This document shows positions 11,698 through 21,310 of a DNA stretch of 64,000 nucleotides, one piece after another. Source of the stretch: Chondrus crispus (lineage: Eukaryota > Rhodophyta > Florideophyceae > Gigartinales > Gigartinaceae); contig NW_005178559.1 of the NCBI RefSeq assembly GCF_000350225.1, forward strand, positions 170,236 through 234,235, in the 5' to 3' direction. The stretch's first letter is position 1; every line of letters begins with the position of its first letter. The notes beneath the pieces are model-generated. The model searched no databases. It was not told the origin of the DNA and saw only the letters and a program-made list of their open reading frames with translations. A program made the translations under genes and the position numbers.

Positions 11698-12933
11698 TCA
11701 ATTTCCTTTCCACATATTTTTTAGAGCTCCTTCCTGTCTTCTTTTTTTGTGCTTATGGGCATCCTGGTTGAGACCCAGCATAGTCCTCAAGGTCGCTGAC
11801 AGGCTTCTTCTGTTTTCTTCTTCTTGATATTTCTCGTGATAATCCGCATGCTTGTCCTTCTCACAAGCCTCGGACTTTTCTAGCACAAATAAGAATCGCT
11901 TTCCCCCAGATTTTGCTACATCCACGACGACATCTTCTGGGCAGAAGCGGATTCCGACTTCGTCGACAAGGCGTACGGTTTGCAAGGCTACCAGTTCCAA
12001 TTTCTCTAAATTCTCGGTATTTTTTCGTAGAGACTCCCACATCGCCGCTACCGTTGCGGAACCATGCGCATCAATTATCACATCGTTTTCCATCAAAGGC
12101 TTTCGACCTCCAGTTTTGCGTACATTCACGGGTATTTTATAGGTCTTGCGCTCGTCCAGGAATCGCATAACTTTGAGATTTGGAGTGGCCGTGAAAATCA
12201 ATCGGCTAGGAAGCAGTTTCGTGATTGATGCAAAGGTGTCAGTTGTCTTTGCGTGCGTAGTTTTCCTATCACTCGAGACCACTATTACTGACTTATTCTT
12301 CACCACCGTGTAGCGGCCTACATGAGAAGGATGCCTGTTCAGTGCGGCACGGAAATGGTGCAGCAAAGTAGCAGAGGAATTGACAGGAATGAAGATATCT
12401 TCACGTAGTAGGACATGTTCTCCATGACTAAAGCGCAGATTCACTGAAACGTGCAACGGCATTTGAAAATTGGCTGGAAGTGTCTCGCGACGTTGGTGGG
12501 ATTTGGCAGATGGTGGAGTGGTTTCGACTTTTGACTGTCGATGGGTGCAGTGGTGATGTTTGTTCTGGATATGGTTGCAAACTTGTCTGCGATCGGGCTC
12601 AATTGATTGAACACTTTCACTGAATTCTGGGATAGTCATTTCATGGCCATCTTTGGCTCGTTCGCTCTTTCTGTGCTTGCGACACCTATGATGCTGCCTT
12701 CGATGCTTCTTTTTGTGGATGTAGGGACGGTGATGCTTATGTTCTTTTTCGACTTCCTGAGATTGGTCTGACAAAGGATTATTGACAATGTGGAAGAAGT
12801 CATGGTTTTCGTCGAGATATTCAGCTGAAGTTTCTGTTGTTGGGCCTGTTGACGAGGCGGTGGGGGTCTCAGTGGCGTCGCTTGAGTCAGATTCTTCTTG
12901 CCCATCGCAATTGGGACATTCACAAAACTGCAT
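11698..12933 (-). CDS. Unrecognised 411-residue protein with an internal duplication
   Basis: I do not recognise this protein. The start (residues 1-10) has three close cysteines (CECPNC), followed by an acidic and Ser/Thr-rich stretch to about 60. A His/Lys/Arg-rich segment spans about 64-150, containing a likely nuclear localisation signal. Two similar blocks follow, about 158-250 and 264-352. Each has a P-V-x-V-N-x-R strand, then an acidic D-I/V-x-I strand, then S-A-T before an amphipathic helix, and ends in a hydrophobic R-x-x-F strand. This looks like a tandemly duplicated small alpha/beta domain. The tail is charged and basic. A TATA-like CATATAAC lies about 70 bp upstream on the minus strand. 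Length, composition and the duplication argue for a real gene; its function is unknown. Confidence 0.65.
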   Translation of the reverse strand: MQFCECPNCDGQEESDSSDATETPTASSTGPTTETSAEYLDENHDFFHIVNNPLSDQSQEVEKEHKHHRPYIHKKKHRRQHHRCRKHRKSERAKDGHEMTIPEFSESVQSIEPDRRQVCNHIQNKHHHCTHRQSKVETTPPSAKSHQRRETLPANFQMPLHVSVNLRFSHGEHVLLREDIFIPVNSSATLLHHFRAALNRHPSHVGRYTVVKNKSVIVVSSDRKTTHAKTTDTFASITKLLPSRLIFTATPNLKVMRFLDERKTYKIPVNVRKTGGRKPLMENDVIIDAHGSATVAAMWESLRKNTENLEKLELVALQTVRLVDEVGIRFCPEDVVVDVAKSGGKRFLFVLEKSEACEKDKHADYHEKYQEEENRRSLSATLRTMLGLNQDAHKHKKRRQEGALKNMWKGN

Positions 12934-13391
12934 CGCGGAAATGGGCTACGAGTGACAGAGTGAAGACTGAACAAGTCGTTCCCTGAGTGCATGTCAAGGT
13001 TATATGGTATTCGTAGTATTGAAATGTTTCCTGTCCTCTAGTCCAAATGCTTTTCCCTTGCAAATGTTTAATGTTTCTAGGCAATGGAGATGATGCAATG
13101 AGCTTCTCCCGTGAATTTTGCAGTGGCATGATGGCTCAAGGATGCCATAGAAAAGTGTCAAGCCGCTGTGACACATCACCAAGGCCCATGGGACGGACCA
13201 GCGGGGTCGCGATGCTCGACTTAGGATGCTGAATAGCTATTTTGTGCTGTGCCCTTCGAAATTCAGCAATCAGATATACACGTTGTCCACGTTTCACTTG
13301 CCCGGGCCATTGGATAGTCCTGCCATCATTCCATGACAGAATCGAAAACATCACCGACCTCAGAGAGCCCTCACAGAACCTCATCCAAGTA

Positions 13392-14318
13392 ATGCCGGCG
13401 CACCCCCATCTCCTCCACACGCTCACACCCACTTCTGCCGCGGGCGGCGTCTTCACCGCTCGCTTCTCCTCTACGAGCAACCATGTACTCCACGGCGGGG
13501 CGTCCCGCATCCTCCATCTGGTCGATGCCCGCTCCGGCGCGGCCCTGCAAACTCTCTCCGGCCACGCCCATCCTATACTCGCATGCGGCATCTCACGCTC
13601 CTCCAATCGGCTCGTGTCCGCAGGCCCCGATCGTACTCTCTTCCTATGGGACGCCTCCTCTGGCACACTCGTCGCACGCCCCGGACGTCGTGATGGCCAT
13701 CTCGCCCGCGTGAACGCAGTCGCGTTCGCTGCCCGCAATGATGAGCTCGTGCTCTCCGCCTCATACGACAGGTCCCTGCGAATATGGGATGCCCGCAATC
13801 CACACGCACGTCCCATACAAGTGATTTCCGATGCGTCAGACTCCGTCACCGCAGTCCTGCCGGATGGCGATGCCATACTCACGGCCTCTGTCGACGGCTG
13901 TGTCCGCTCTTACGACATCCGTAAGGGTATGTATAACGTGGACGCCCTTGGCGCACCTATCGGGTCCCTTGCGCTCACCCAGGACAGATTATGTATTCTT
14001 GCGGCGTGTCTTGATGGGTCTATGCGCTTGTTACAGCGGTCGACCGGCGATTTGCTCGAACTCTACCGGGGACATGCCAACCAGCATTTTCAGCTTGGAT
14101 GTGCGGTGAGTGGTGACGACGCCTTTCTGTTTTGTGGCGATGAGGGAGGAGGATTTTGCATGTATGATGTGTCTCAAGGGAAATCTCCTGTGTGGAGGGG
14201 GGGTGGCGATAACAAGGAACAAGTTGTGGCTGCCATGGATTTGTGTCCGAGCACTGGGTTGCTCGTTGTAGGTAGGCATGACGGCAATGTATCCCTGTGG
14301 AAGACTGGCTCAGGGTGA
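13392..14318 (+). CDS. WDR83: WD40 protein, WDR83/MORG1 family
   Basis: The protein has 308 residues from the ATG at 13392; the frame stays open 150 nt further upstream, but family alignment begins here. It forms a seven-blade WD40 propeller, with WD/WN-type strand ends such as LFLWD, RIWD and VSLWK. Family hallmarks are seen late in the protein: a DGSMRLLQRSTGDLL stretch, then YRGHANQHFQLGC, which match the WDR83-specific blades six and seven of animals. Known members scaffold ERK signalling and also join the spliceosomal C complex and an mRNA-processing assembly; which role applies here is unknown. No intron is needed. The 5' part is GC-rich and the downstream region is gene-free. Confidence 0.85.
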   Translation: MPAHPHLLHTLTPTSAAGGVFTARFSSTSNHVLHGGASRILHLVDARSGAALQTLSGHAHPILACGISRSSNRLVSAGPDRTLFLWDASSGTLVARPGRRDGHLARVNAVAFAARNDELVLSASYDRSLRIWDARNPHARPIQVISDASDSVTAVLPDGDAILTASVDGCVRSYDIRKGMYNVDALGAPIGSLALTQDRLCILAACLDGSMRLLQRSTGDLLELYRGHANQHFQLGCAVSGDDAFLFCGDEGGGFCMYDVSQGKSPVWRGGGDNKEQVVAAMDLCPSTGLLVVGRHDGNVSLWKTGSG

Positions 14319-14623
14319 CTGTCCTTGTTCAGGTATATTTTCAAGCCAAGGAGCTACTACTATTATTCAAATTTCGAGCGCGGGTTCGTGGACTGCTCAC
14401 AGCACACACGTCCTAGGAAAAGAGTTTGCTCGCCTATCCCCAACTGCGTTACTTCGAGAAAATTCGTTGATTACGAAGGGAATGCAAAGTCTTGTATTTT
14501 TGCGACTATTGTCTTTCAGCCTTGTCATGCGGAGGCAGGTCAGGACAATGTATTGATCCTTTTTTGACGTGCGTAAATAGCTCCCCTTCAGATTAGTTTC
14601 ACAGCAACGCATTAATTGATGTG

Positions 14624-14656
14624 CAACGAGGCGGGGGCTTTGACCCCGCCTCGTTG
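14624..14656 (+). other. Perfect 13-bp hairpin, 7-nt loop
   Basis: CAACGAGGCGGGG pairs exactly with CCCCGCCTCGTTG around the loop GCTTTGA. It lies about 300 bp downstream of the WDR83 stop. There is no T-run after it and the genome is eukaryotic, so it is not a bacterial-type terminator. Confidence 0.75.
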
Positions 14657-14908
14657 GTAGCTCGGTGCAATGGCACACGATGAATGGGTGTGACAGGCGT
14701 GGTGGTCAAGATTTTGCACTTTCCATCACGGGGGGATTGGAAGGAGGCTGAATATGTATATGGGGCCCCAGAATCGGTGTGGGTATTGAAGAGGTCGTCT
14801 GAGCAAGTTCGACGTAGCGTTTTTTATTTTGCTGATTATGTCGCACATGTAGTACCTACCCTCGGGTACATCGTACTGGACATGGTCTGATGTCATGTTA
14901 AAGGAAGG

Positions 14909-14970
14909 TGTTCCTTCACAGTTTAAATTCGGGGAAGGAATGGTCCTTGACAGTTAAATTCGGGGAAGGA
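14909..14970 (+). repeat. 31-bp tandem duplication
   Basis: Two adjacent copies of a unit ending in AAATTCGGGGAAGGAA, with a few differences in the first half. Confidence 0.75.
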
Positions 14971-16975
14971 ATGGGGGGTGGTCTGATGGAGTATCATAAT
15001 CTTTCCAATAGCCCCATGATGACTGAAACTTGTCGTTCAAAGGACCAACGTGCACGCACAAAGTGTGCAGATCCTCACGTGGGCCTGAAGAACGGCCCTG
15101 TAGATGAGATTTCTCCTGCCCAAAACTGCTGCGTGCTTTATTCGCGACGAATGGAAACTCAGTTGGTTTCGAATTTGGAATGAGAAGAATTGTTTTTCGT
15201 GACAATGCGCTTGAAAGCCTGTACAGTACTGTATCCGGTTTAAACCATTTGTTGAATACAGTACGTCGCATCTACCGAAAAAGGCTCTCTAAATGTGCAA
15301 TTTACAGTCCAGAGTGACTCAGGAGGAAGGCATATTGCCCAGGCACTGACCCTACCCTTGAAGGGTTTGTCGAATGTCGGAGAGAGTAAGCAGGAACAGT
15401 GACAATGAAGTCCAAACGTGTGTACTTTACGCTACGTACGACCATGGCAGCGTTTCAATCAGGCTCCACACAGCACCCTTCATACTCCTTACCTTAAGGA
15501 AAGGTAGAGCATCCAACAGAAAACGTGCGGTCTGCACGTGCACGTTTCCACAGAGTGCCTTCCAAGAGTACATCCATCATCTCTTGTAGCAGTTCCATCC
15601 CGAGAGAACCCATGTTGTGTACCCGTGCGGTTGTGCATGCACTCTCACTGTAGGTCTACAGTAGCACATGCTCCTGCCTGAGTGATTTAAAATCGGGATG
15701 TTATCAAGTAGCCATCGTAGTGTCTCTCCAAAGGTTGCGGCTGGTGTGACGACAGCGAAAAGAGCAAACTTTTGCAAACTGTACTTTTTTTTCTTTTTAT
15801 CGATGATTGCCAGGGGTCGTCTAGCTAGAGCAATCGCAAGGGTCAAGATTCCTCTGAAGGCTGCTACATTTCGATATGGTGGCAGGAACCAGGGTTTTAC
15901 TCGCAGAGGTCGAAATGCACATGTACTGTATCAATATTACGAGCACTAGCAAAAACGAAGATGGCGGACATGATGGAAGAGTATTAATCAAAGGTGATCT
16001 GTATGACCACTGCGACGTTCCTGGTTGCTGGTGAGGCATGAAACTGAAGAGTGACAGTATGACAGGGGCGACTAACAAATGAGAGGGACAAGTGTTGTTG
16101 TACATCATTGTCATGAAACTAAAAGCGAAGGGTCCCTGCCACGAGAATGCAGAGCCCGGGCAAAGGGCAGCAATGTTGCACCTCCCCTTAGGAAATATAA
16201 ACGCGTTCTGTGTCTTCGATTATAGAGGACCATCGCATGCTTTTTTTGGCAGTCCCGAAGTTATCATCTGAGGACCTGGAGAGGACGAGGTAGTGAACTT
16301 GTTGGATCGAGATTGCTGCAAACTCTAAAGTCAGCGCCAAGAACGGCTGCTTGCTCAGAGGCCTCAGGAGAGCGGTCCATCATCCAGCTCGGAGGCCTGT
16401 CACGCTCATGTGAGGGGACATGGATTCCTCTGCGAACGCCGCCAAAATTGTTCAAGCTGGAAATCGGCACGTTGTTTGAATATTTAATTATATCTGCGTG
16501 TCATGAGATCGGCACTACAGTTGCCGTTCTTGTATGCATTGCAGTATCTCGGTTCCAAATTCTGTACAGTAGTGCACAGACCGAGCAGTAAACTCTATTG
16601 TAAAGTTTACCGAACCGCGAGTTACGAGGAATGGTTCAGTAACTGTATTACTTCGGTAAAACCCTACTGTACCTTTCTAGACAATCGACTTTTGCAATGT
16701 ACAGTAGTGGACAAGAGGACCGTTTTTGCACACTGTTGGATATAAACAGCCTCCACAATACAGTACCCTTGGTACAGTATGTTTCTAATAGTCTTGTGTT
16801 CTAGCCAAAACTGAACTCTTGTGTTGAACGAAGGAGAACTTTCCCACCTCGACTCTCCCAGGTTGCTCTGCCTTATACAGCATGTACAGTGATGGTACTG
16901 TACTAGGGTACGGTGAATCACTGCGCCGTCCACCCGTGTTGGACTGCAGCCGCAGTACCACTCCCTTAACAAGTA

Positions 16976-17004
16976 CCCTTCCCGGAAAGGTCAATTCCGG
17001 ACAA
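16976..17004 (+). repeat. Left terminal inverted repeat of the pogo element
   Basis: 29 bp, identical to the reverse complement of 19472-19500. The next base outward is part of the TA duplication. Confidence 0.92.
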
Positions 17005-17223
17005 TGGTCAATTCCGGACAAAATTAAACCCGCGTCCAGTGAACCATCACCAATGAATGCAAGGGCCACAAAACATAGCCAAAGGGCAGACAACAGCAAG
17101 GACAGTGCGCTGGTAGCTTTCAAAATCAGAAAAGGCGGGATCCCTGAGCGTGACGTAGATTCAAAGTCGCGAGGGCGGTGCATTTATAGCGGTCTCCGTC
17201 AATGACAATTAGGGATAGCATCT

Positions 17224-17230
17224 TATATAG
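17224..17230 (+). promoter_or_regulatory. TATA-like box of the transposase gene
   Basis: TATATAG lies 40-46 bp before the transposase ATG and inside the element, so the promoter moves with it. Confidence 0.45.
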
Positions 17231-17269
17231 TCTTTTACAGTCGCCAAGTCACCTTTTGGCCACACCGCA

Positions 17270-19291
17270 ATGGCATTCTCAATGAGACAGCAGACAAAAC
17301 GGATCAAAAGGCAGAATGAGAAGGCTTCGAAGCGCATGAAGAGCAAAGCTGCCGCAGTGCAGCTTTTGAGAGACACAACAATGTCGTTGCGTGCCATATC
17401 GAAAGCGACAGGTTTGAGTAAGTCAGTTGTTGGGGAACTTAAAGAGCTGGTCCGGAAATCAGATTCTGAAAGTATCAGCTACCAGGAGACAGATAGGAAA
17501 CTGTCACAACCAGGGCGACGGATGGTTCTGACAGAGGATGAGGAAAAAATGATAGCACAGCGCCTTGTTTTTGCTGCACAACGTGGATTTGCTGCCGATG
17601 TTGAAACATTAAGGACCATGATGGCTAGAATAGCTGCCGATGGCCGCGTGAATTGGAACAATGGCATCCCTAGTTACGATGCAGTGCGATCTTTTAGATC
17701 ACGTCGTCGAGAACTAACATTTCGAAATTACGAATGCAAAGACAAGGCAAAGCTGAAAGGAGAATCATTCGTTCATGTGTCACGTTACTTCGAAATATTA
17801 AAGACTATTAACGACAAACATCCCGGAATACTGCTTGATGGGGATCGTGTTTGGAACATAGATAAAACTGCGGTTGATGCAACATTCGGCAAGCGTAAAA
17901 AAGTGTTTGGTCCCTCCGATACGCATCATGGTGGTTTCATAGCCTCTTCCAAGACACAAGGAGTAGACAAACACATAACTGCCGTTGTTGCAGTTTCAGC
18001 ATCTGGTCGAGTCGCTCCACCGTTCTTCATAGTGGCTGGAAAATATGTCATGTCAAGTTGGCTGGAGCCTTTGCCAAAAATGTTTGGCAAAAGTGGAAGC
18101 GATTGCTATCCGTTTCAATGCCATGGATGGTTCCCGGCTGACGGAGTCGTAAAGTGCAGTGAGAATGGATCGATGGAAATGGATCTACTTGCCGCATACA
18201 TGACACATCTCAATAATTTTGTCCGCAAGTTTGTCAACACAAGCCAACACTATGTTGTTTCTCTTGATGGCCACGCATCACGTAATGGTTTGAAGTGGCT
18301 CGAGGTTTGTGAAAAGAACAATTGTGAAATTGTGTGTTCACCCGCGAACACATCCCACTTTTTACAACCTTGTGACCAAATGGTCAACAAGGAGTTCAAG
18401 GTTGCTATTCGCGAGATACGAGATGAATTCTTCAAATCTCAAACGGTGTCAACACGAGGCGTACAGTTTAACCTTATCTGCGGAGTTTACGCATTCTCGC
18501 GCATCACAACGCAAGGCGTTCGGGATTCATTCAGCAGAACTGGACTGTATCCTTTCAATCCAGGATTTGCTCAGACGTTTTTAGATCGGAAGCAGACTGC
18601 TGTCAGCGCTGAAAAATTACTTGATGCGGCGGTTTCGAGACCAGCAGTGCCTCAAAACACGGAGTTATTTCCCCACACGAAGGAGCGCACACCGGATTTG
18701 GAGACTGTAGAGAAGGTTGACAGCATTATGAACAGCGAACTTGGGCCCTCTTTAAAACTGCAGCGCTTAAGCATGTTGCTGCAAAATTCGAGCACGGTTA
18801 ACAACATCGTAATGGACACTGTGTCTTCACAATCGACATCTACTGCAATGAGCAGCAACACAACACCAAAAAACGTGCGACTCTACTGCGGGGCTCCCGC
18901 TGAACATTTGACTGTCGGACTCATGATTCAGCGTCGTCTTGACAGGGAAAATGCCCAACAGGTGGCAGAATTGGCAAAGCATGAGCGTCGAAAAGCGGCT
19001 GAGAGCCTACGTAATGCTAAGAAAGAGGCAGCTCTGAGGAAGAGGAAATCTCGCGAGGATGAGCGAAAGAGATTAAAGGACCAAAAACGTCAGGCTACTG
19101 AGGAAAGAGCTTCGAAAAGACGCAAAAAGGCAACAGCAAGAGGCTCTGAGGTGCGCTTGAAAGGGTCAGAGGGTTGTAGGGGAAGTCGAAAGAAGTCGCG
19201 AGCACAAAGAGAAAGCTGGAAGATATCTAAAGCTATTGTCGGGCAAATTGTTTCGGCTGTCCTGGCGAAGAAATGTTCTGTCCGGAATTAA
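17270..19291 (+). CDS. Pogo-superfamily DDE transposase, full length
   Basis: The protein has 673 residues. A basic N-terminal region with a helix-turn-helix (about 25-62, with SLRAISKATGLSKS) is the likely DNA-binding part. The catalytic core has three acidic positions: D198 in VWNIDKT, D333 in VVSLDGHAS and D369 in FLQPCDQ. The 35-residue gap between the last two gives a DD35D spacing typical of pogo-like enzymes. The third motif follows the family's SPANTSHFLQP pattern. The C-terminal third (about 560-673) is Lys/Arg-rich coiled coil. The enzyme would cut at the element's ends and insert it at TA. A TATATAG box lies at 17224-17230, about 40 bp before the ATG. No stop or frameshift is seen, so it could be active. 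Confidence 0.9.
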   Translation: MAFSMRQQTKRIKRQNEKASKRMKSKAAAVQLLRDTTMSLRAISKATGLSKSVVGELKELVRKSDSESISYQETDRKLSQPGRRMVLTEDEEKMIAQRLVFAAQRGFAADVETLRTMMARIAADGRVNWNNGIPSYDAVRSFRSRRRELTFRNYECKDKAKLKGESFVHVSRYFEILKTINDKHPGILLDGDRVWNIDKTAVDATFGKRKKVFGPSDTHHGGFIASSKTQGVDKHITAVVAVSASGRVAPPFFIVAGKYVMSSWLEPLPKMFGKSGSDCYPFQCHGWFPADGVVKCSENGSMEMDLLAAYMTHLNNFVRKFVNTSQHYVVSLDGHASRNGLKWLEVCEKNNCEIVCSPANTSHFLQPCDQMVNKEFKVAIREIRDEFFKSQTVSTRGVQFNLICGVYAFSRITTQGVRDSFSRTGLYPFNPGFAQTFLDRKQTAVSAEKLLDAAVSRPAVPQNTELFPHTKERTPDLETVEKVDSIMNSELGPSLKLQRLSMLLQNSSTVNNIVMDTVSSQSTSTAMSSNTTPKNVRLYCGAPAEHLTVGLMIQRRLDRENAQQVAELAKHERRKAAESLRNAKKEAALRKRKSREDERKRLKDQKRQATEERASKRRKKATARGSEVRLKGSEGCRGSRKKSRAQRESWKISKAIVGQIVSAVLAKKCSVRN

Positions 19292-19471
19292 CCGTTGTCG
19301 TAAAATTTTGTGAAACTGTTAGTTTGTTTTGTCACGCTTGTCGTTTTAGTTCCTGACCCTAGTTTGGCGCAAAAACCCACCAGGAGATAGCGAGAGGTGT
19401 ACTTTCTCCATTGGTCAGCTCGGAATTCGTCACGGGGATGTCACGAGAGTGCAAGGGCTGCGGCGCCAAAG

Positions 19472-19500
19472 TTGTCCGGAATTGACCTTTCCGGGAAGGG
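19472..19500 (-). repeat. Right terminal inverted repeat of the pogo element
   Basis: 29 bp, the exact inverted partner of 16976-17004, followed by TA at 19501-19502. Confidence 0.92.
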
Positions 19501-19546
19501 TACCAATATTTTCGCAGATGAACCTAGACTCTCTCTGCATTTTTAC

Positions 19547-20860
19547 TCACACAGAAACGCTCTCCTCCTCCTCCTTGTCTTCGAACAGATTTGCTCCTTC
19601 AGCTTCCTGCGAACCACGAACACTGCGCTGCATCATTCTCTGACGTCGCTGACGATAAGACGCTTGAGCGCGCTTTCGCTTCTTGACGACAGTGTCTGCA
19701 ATGTCGACCAATCGCTTCCAATACCGCTTATAAGTACGACCATCTGCATCTCGCAGCGGATGCCACTTGATGTGTAGGTTGGTAAAAGCTATTTTGAGAC
19801 GGAAAATTCTATCGTAGCTGTCCTCCTTCCAACGAAACTTATTCGAAACAACAGCCCATAGTCCTCCCTGACGCCCAAAAAAATTCTCAACTATCACCAT
19901 GTCCGACGCATTTTTTCGTTCTATTTTCGATCCGGCATGCTCAAAACTCCGCTGCAAGGTTTTTTCTTTGGTATTATAGCCCTCACACCAGCCTCCATTC
20001 CCGCATACCCTTTATCCAAAAGACCTGCCCAGCTATTTGGAAACCAGTCGACAAATGGGAAGATATCTGTGATCGCCTTTTCGCTTTCTGTCTTCTCTAA
20101 AGCATTGTCGTGAAACGCCATCATGTCCCTCATGATTTCAATATCGGCGATAGAGCCAGGGCGATGTAAAATTGCGCATATTGCGAGTCCGTTTGGGAGA
20201 ACGGAGACTTCTACCTTAAAATCGTATAGCTTATGATTTCCAGAGACCTATTTCTTGACCTCTTCCAGCGTACCCCTAGGGCGAAAGCTCTGCTGAAAAG
20301 TCACGTCAGTGGCGTATTTGCACAGCTTGTAATGTTTAAAAACTGTTTTGTCGGTAATAAGGCGGTCCATCGTATATCGATCAGCATCATTTGTGACGAA
20401 GCGATTGAATGAGAAGTCCGAAATTGCTTTATCATATAAGAAACCCTCTTCTCGAATGTCGCCGGTTTGATGCCAAACAAATACGCCATTAGATCCCACT
20501 TTGCACCGTGTTTCAACACTGCCATGGTCATGAAAAAGAGATCCTTGGGCTTGATAGGGGATTTGGAACCTCTTCCCGTGTTGTGGCGCTTGGAGATGTG
20601 AGATCTCAACTGGTTCCAAATCCCGTTGAACTCGACGAGACCGAAATTTGTCACTTCGTGAATGGGTTGATTTCCGTCTTCTTCGAAAAAGCGGTCAATT
20701 TGAGGGCACTCGCCTTCGAGATCCTCGTCCCTGTCGAAAAGGTCGGGAGCCTCGTCATACTGATTTAAGGCTTCGTTTCGTGCAGCGGTACGCTCTTCGA
20801 GCAGTTCGAGGGCGGCTGCGGTGGTTGGTTGACTGATACGAGAAGGCGTATTGGTGATTG
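19547..20860 (-). pseudogene. HARBI1/IS5-like (DDE_Tnp_4) transposase, decayed copy A
   Basis: Read on the minus strand it runs from about 20860 down to a stop at 19547-19549 in several frames. The N-terminal part has an acidic stretch and ECPQIDRFFEEDG, then a helical domain with TGRGSKSPIKPKDLFFMTMAVLKHG split over frames. The core has YATDVTFQ (first Asp), a decayed second-Asp segment, LLDKGYAG and IIPKKKP, then VENFFG (Glu). It closes with TNLHIKWHPLR and a basic tail. At least two frameshifts and a stop (20248-20250) break it, and no ATG is clear at the start. It is head-to-head with copy B, and its 3' end lies only 46 bp from the intact pogo element. Similar broken copies are at 21311, 26260 and 58552. 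Confidence 0.8.
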
Positions 20861-21310
20861 AGAAATGTGAAAGGGATTGGTCGTGGCGATGAGTTAGTAG
20901 AAAACGTAATAAGGTATGCGTTGGTGTTGTTTCAGGGTGCTGATGAATGCGAAAGGCGGCAAAAGGGCGGGCAAATTGATGAAGATTGTGAGGATCGTTT
21001 CTGTTCGCGAAGAAATGGCGCGCAATTCGGGGAGAGTTGATCTTTTACGAAGATTACACTGAACGGTGAATTTGTACAGTTGCCCCTGTGCGCGACAATA
21101 GTGGCAATAAATCGTGATGAGTAAATGAAATATTACAATATTTTTGGGGTCTTGTATAACGTAGCAGCAGCTGTGCAACAGCTGCAGAAGGGGTATGTTT
21201 ATACGCAGAGAATAGTTGTATTCGAGGTACGCCGCCAGCTGCTCCCTCCGCCTAATATGCAACGCTCCCCTAACCAATTTGGCGCTCATCGTCGTCCCGT
21301 TTAAGGCGAT
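20861..21310. other. Spacer between head-to-head HARBI1-like copies A and B
   Basis: About 450 bp with no gene; it presumably holds the 5' ends of the two elements. I could not identify clear terminal inverted repeats or target duplications. Confidence 0.4.

Larger units (their letters stand above)
14319..16973. other. Gene-poor stretch between WDR83 and the pogo element
   Basis: No gene is supported. It has a strong hairpin (14624-14656), a 31-bp tandem duplication (14909-14970) and one of the densest TACAGTA/TACTGTA clusters of the window, between 15220 and 16900. Confidence 0.5.
16976..19500 (+). mobile_element. Apparently intact pogo-like DNA transposon (2,525 bp)
   Basis: The ends at 16976-17004 and 19472-19500 are perfect 29-bp inverted repeats beginning CCCTTCCCGGAAAGG. 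A TA dinucleotide flanks each side (16974-16975 and 19501-19502), the target duplication of the Tc1/mariner-pogo superfamily. The 16-mer GGTCAATTCCGGACAA at the inner part of the left repeat recurs in tandem at 17006-17021. An inverted relative lies at 19279-19293, overlapping the end of the gene, so there are subterminal binding-site-like repeats. The single gene inside (17270-19291) is uninterrupted. Perfect ends and an open gene suggest recent movement. It borders a decayed HARBI1-like copy on its right. Confidence 0.92.

Noticed and set aside
13136-13882. 248-codon minus-strand frame
   Set aside because: Antisense of WDR83, Arg/Ala/Ser-rich as expected for a GC-rich shadow.
14624-14656. 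Rho-independent terminator
   Set aside because: Perfect hairpin but no T-run, and the surroundings are eukaryotic.
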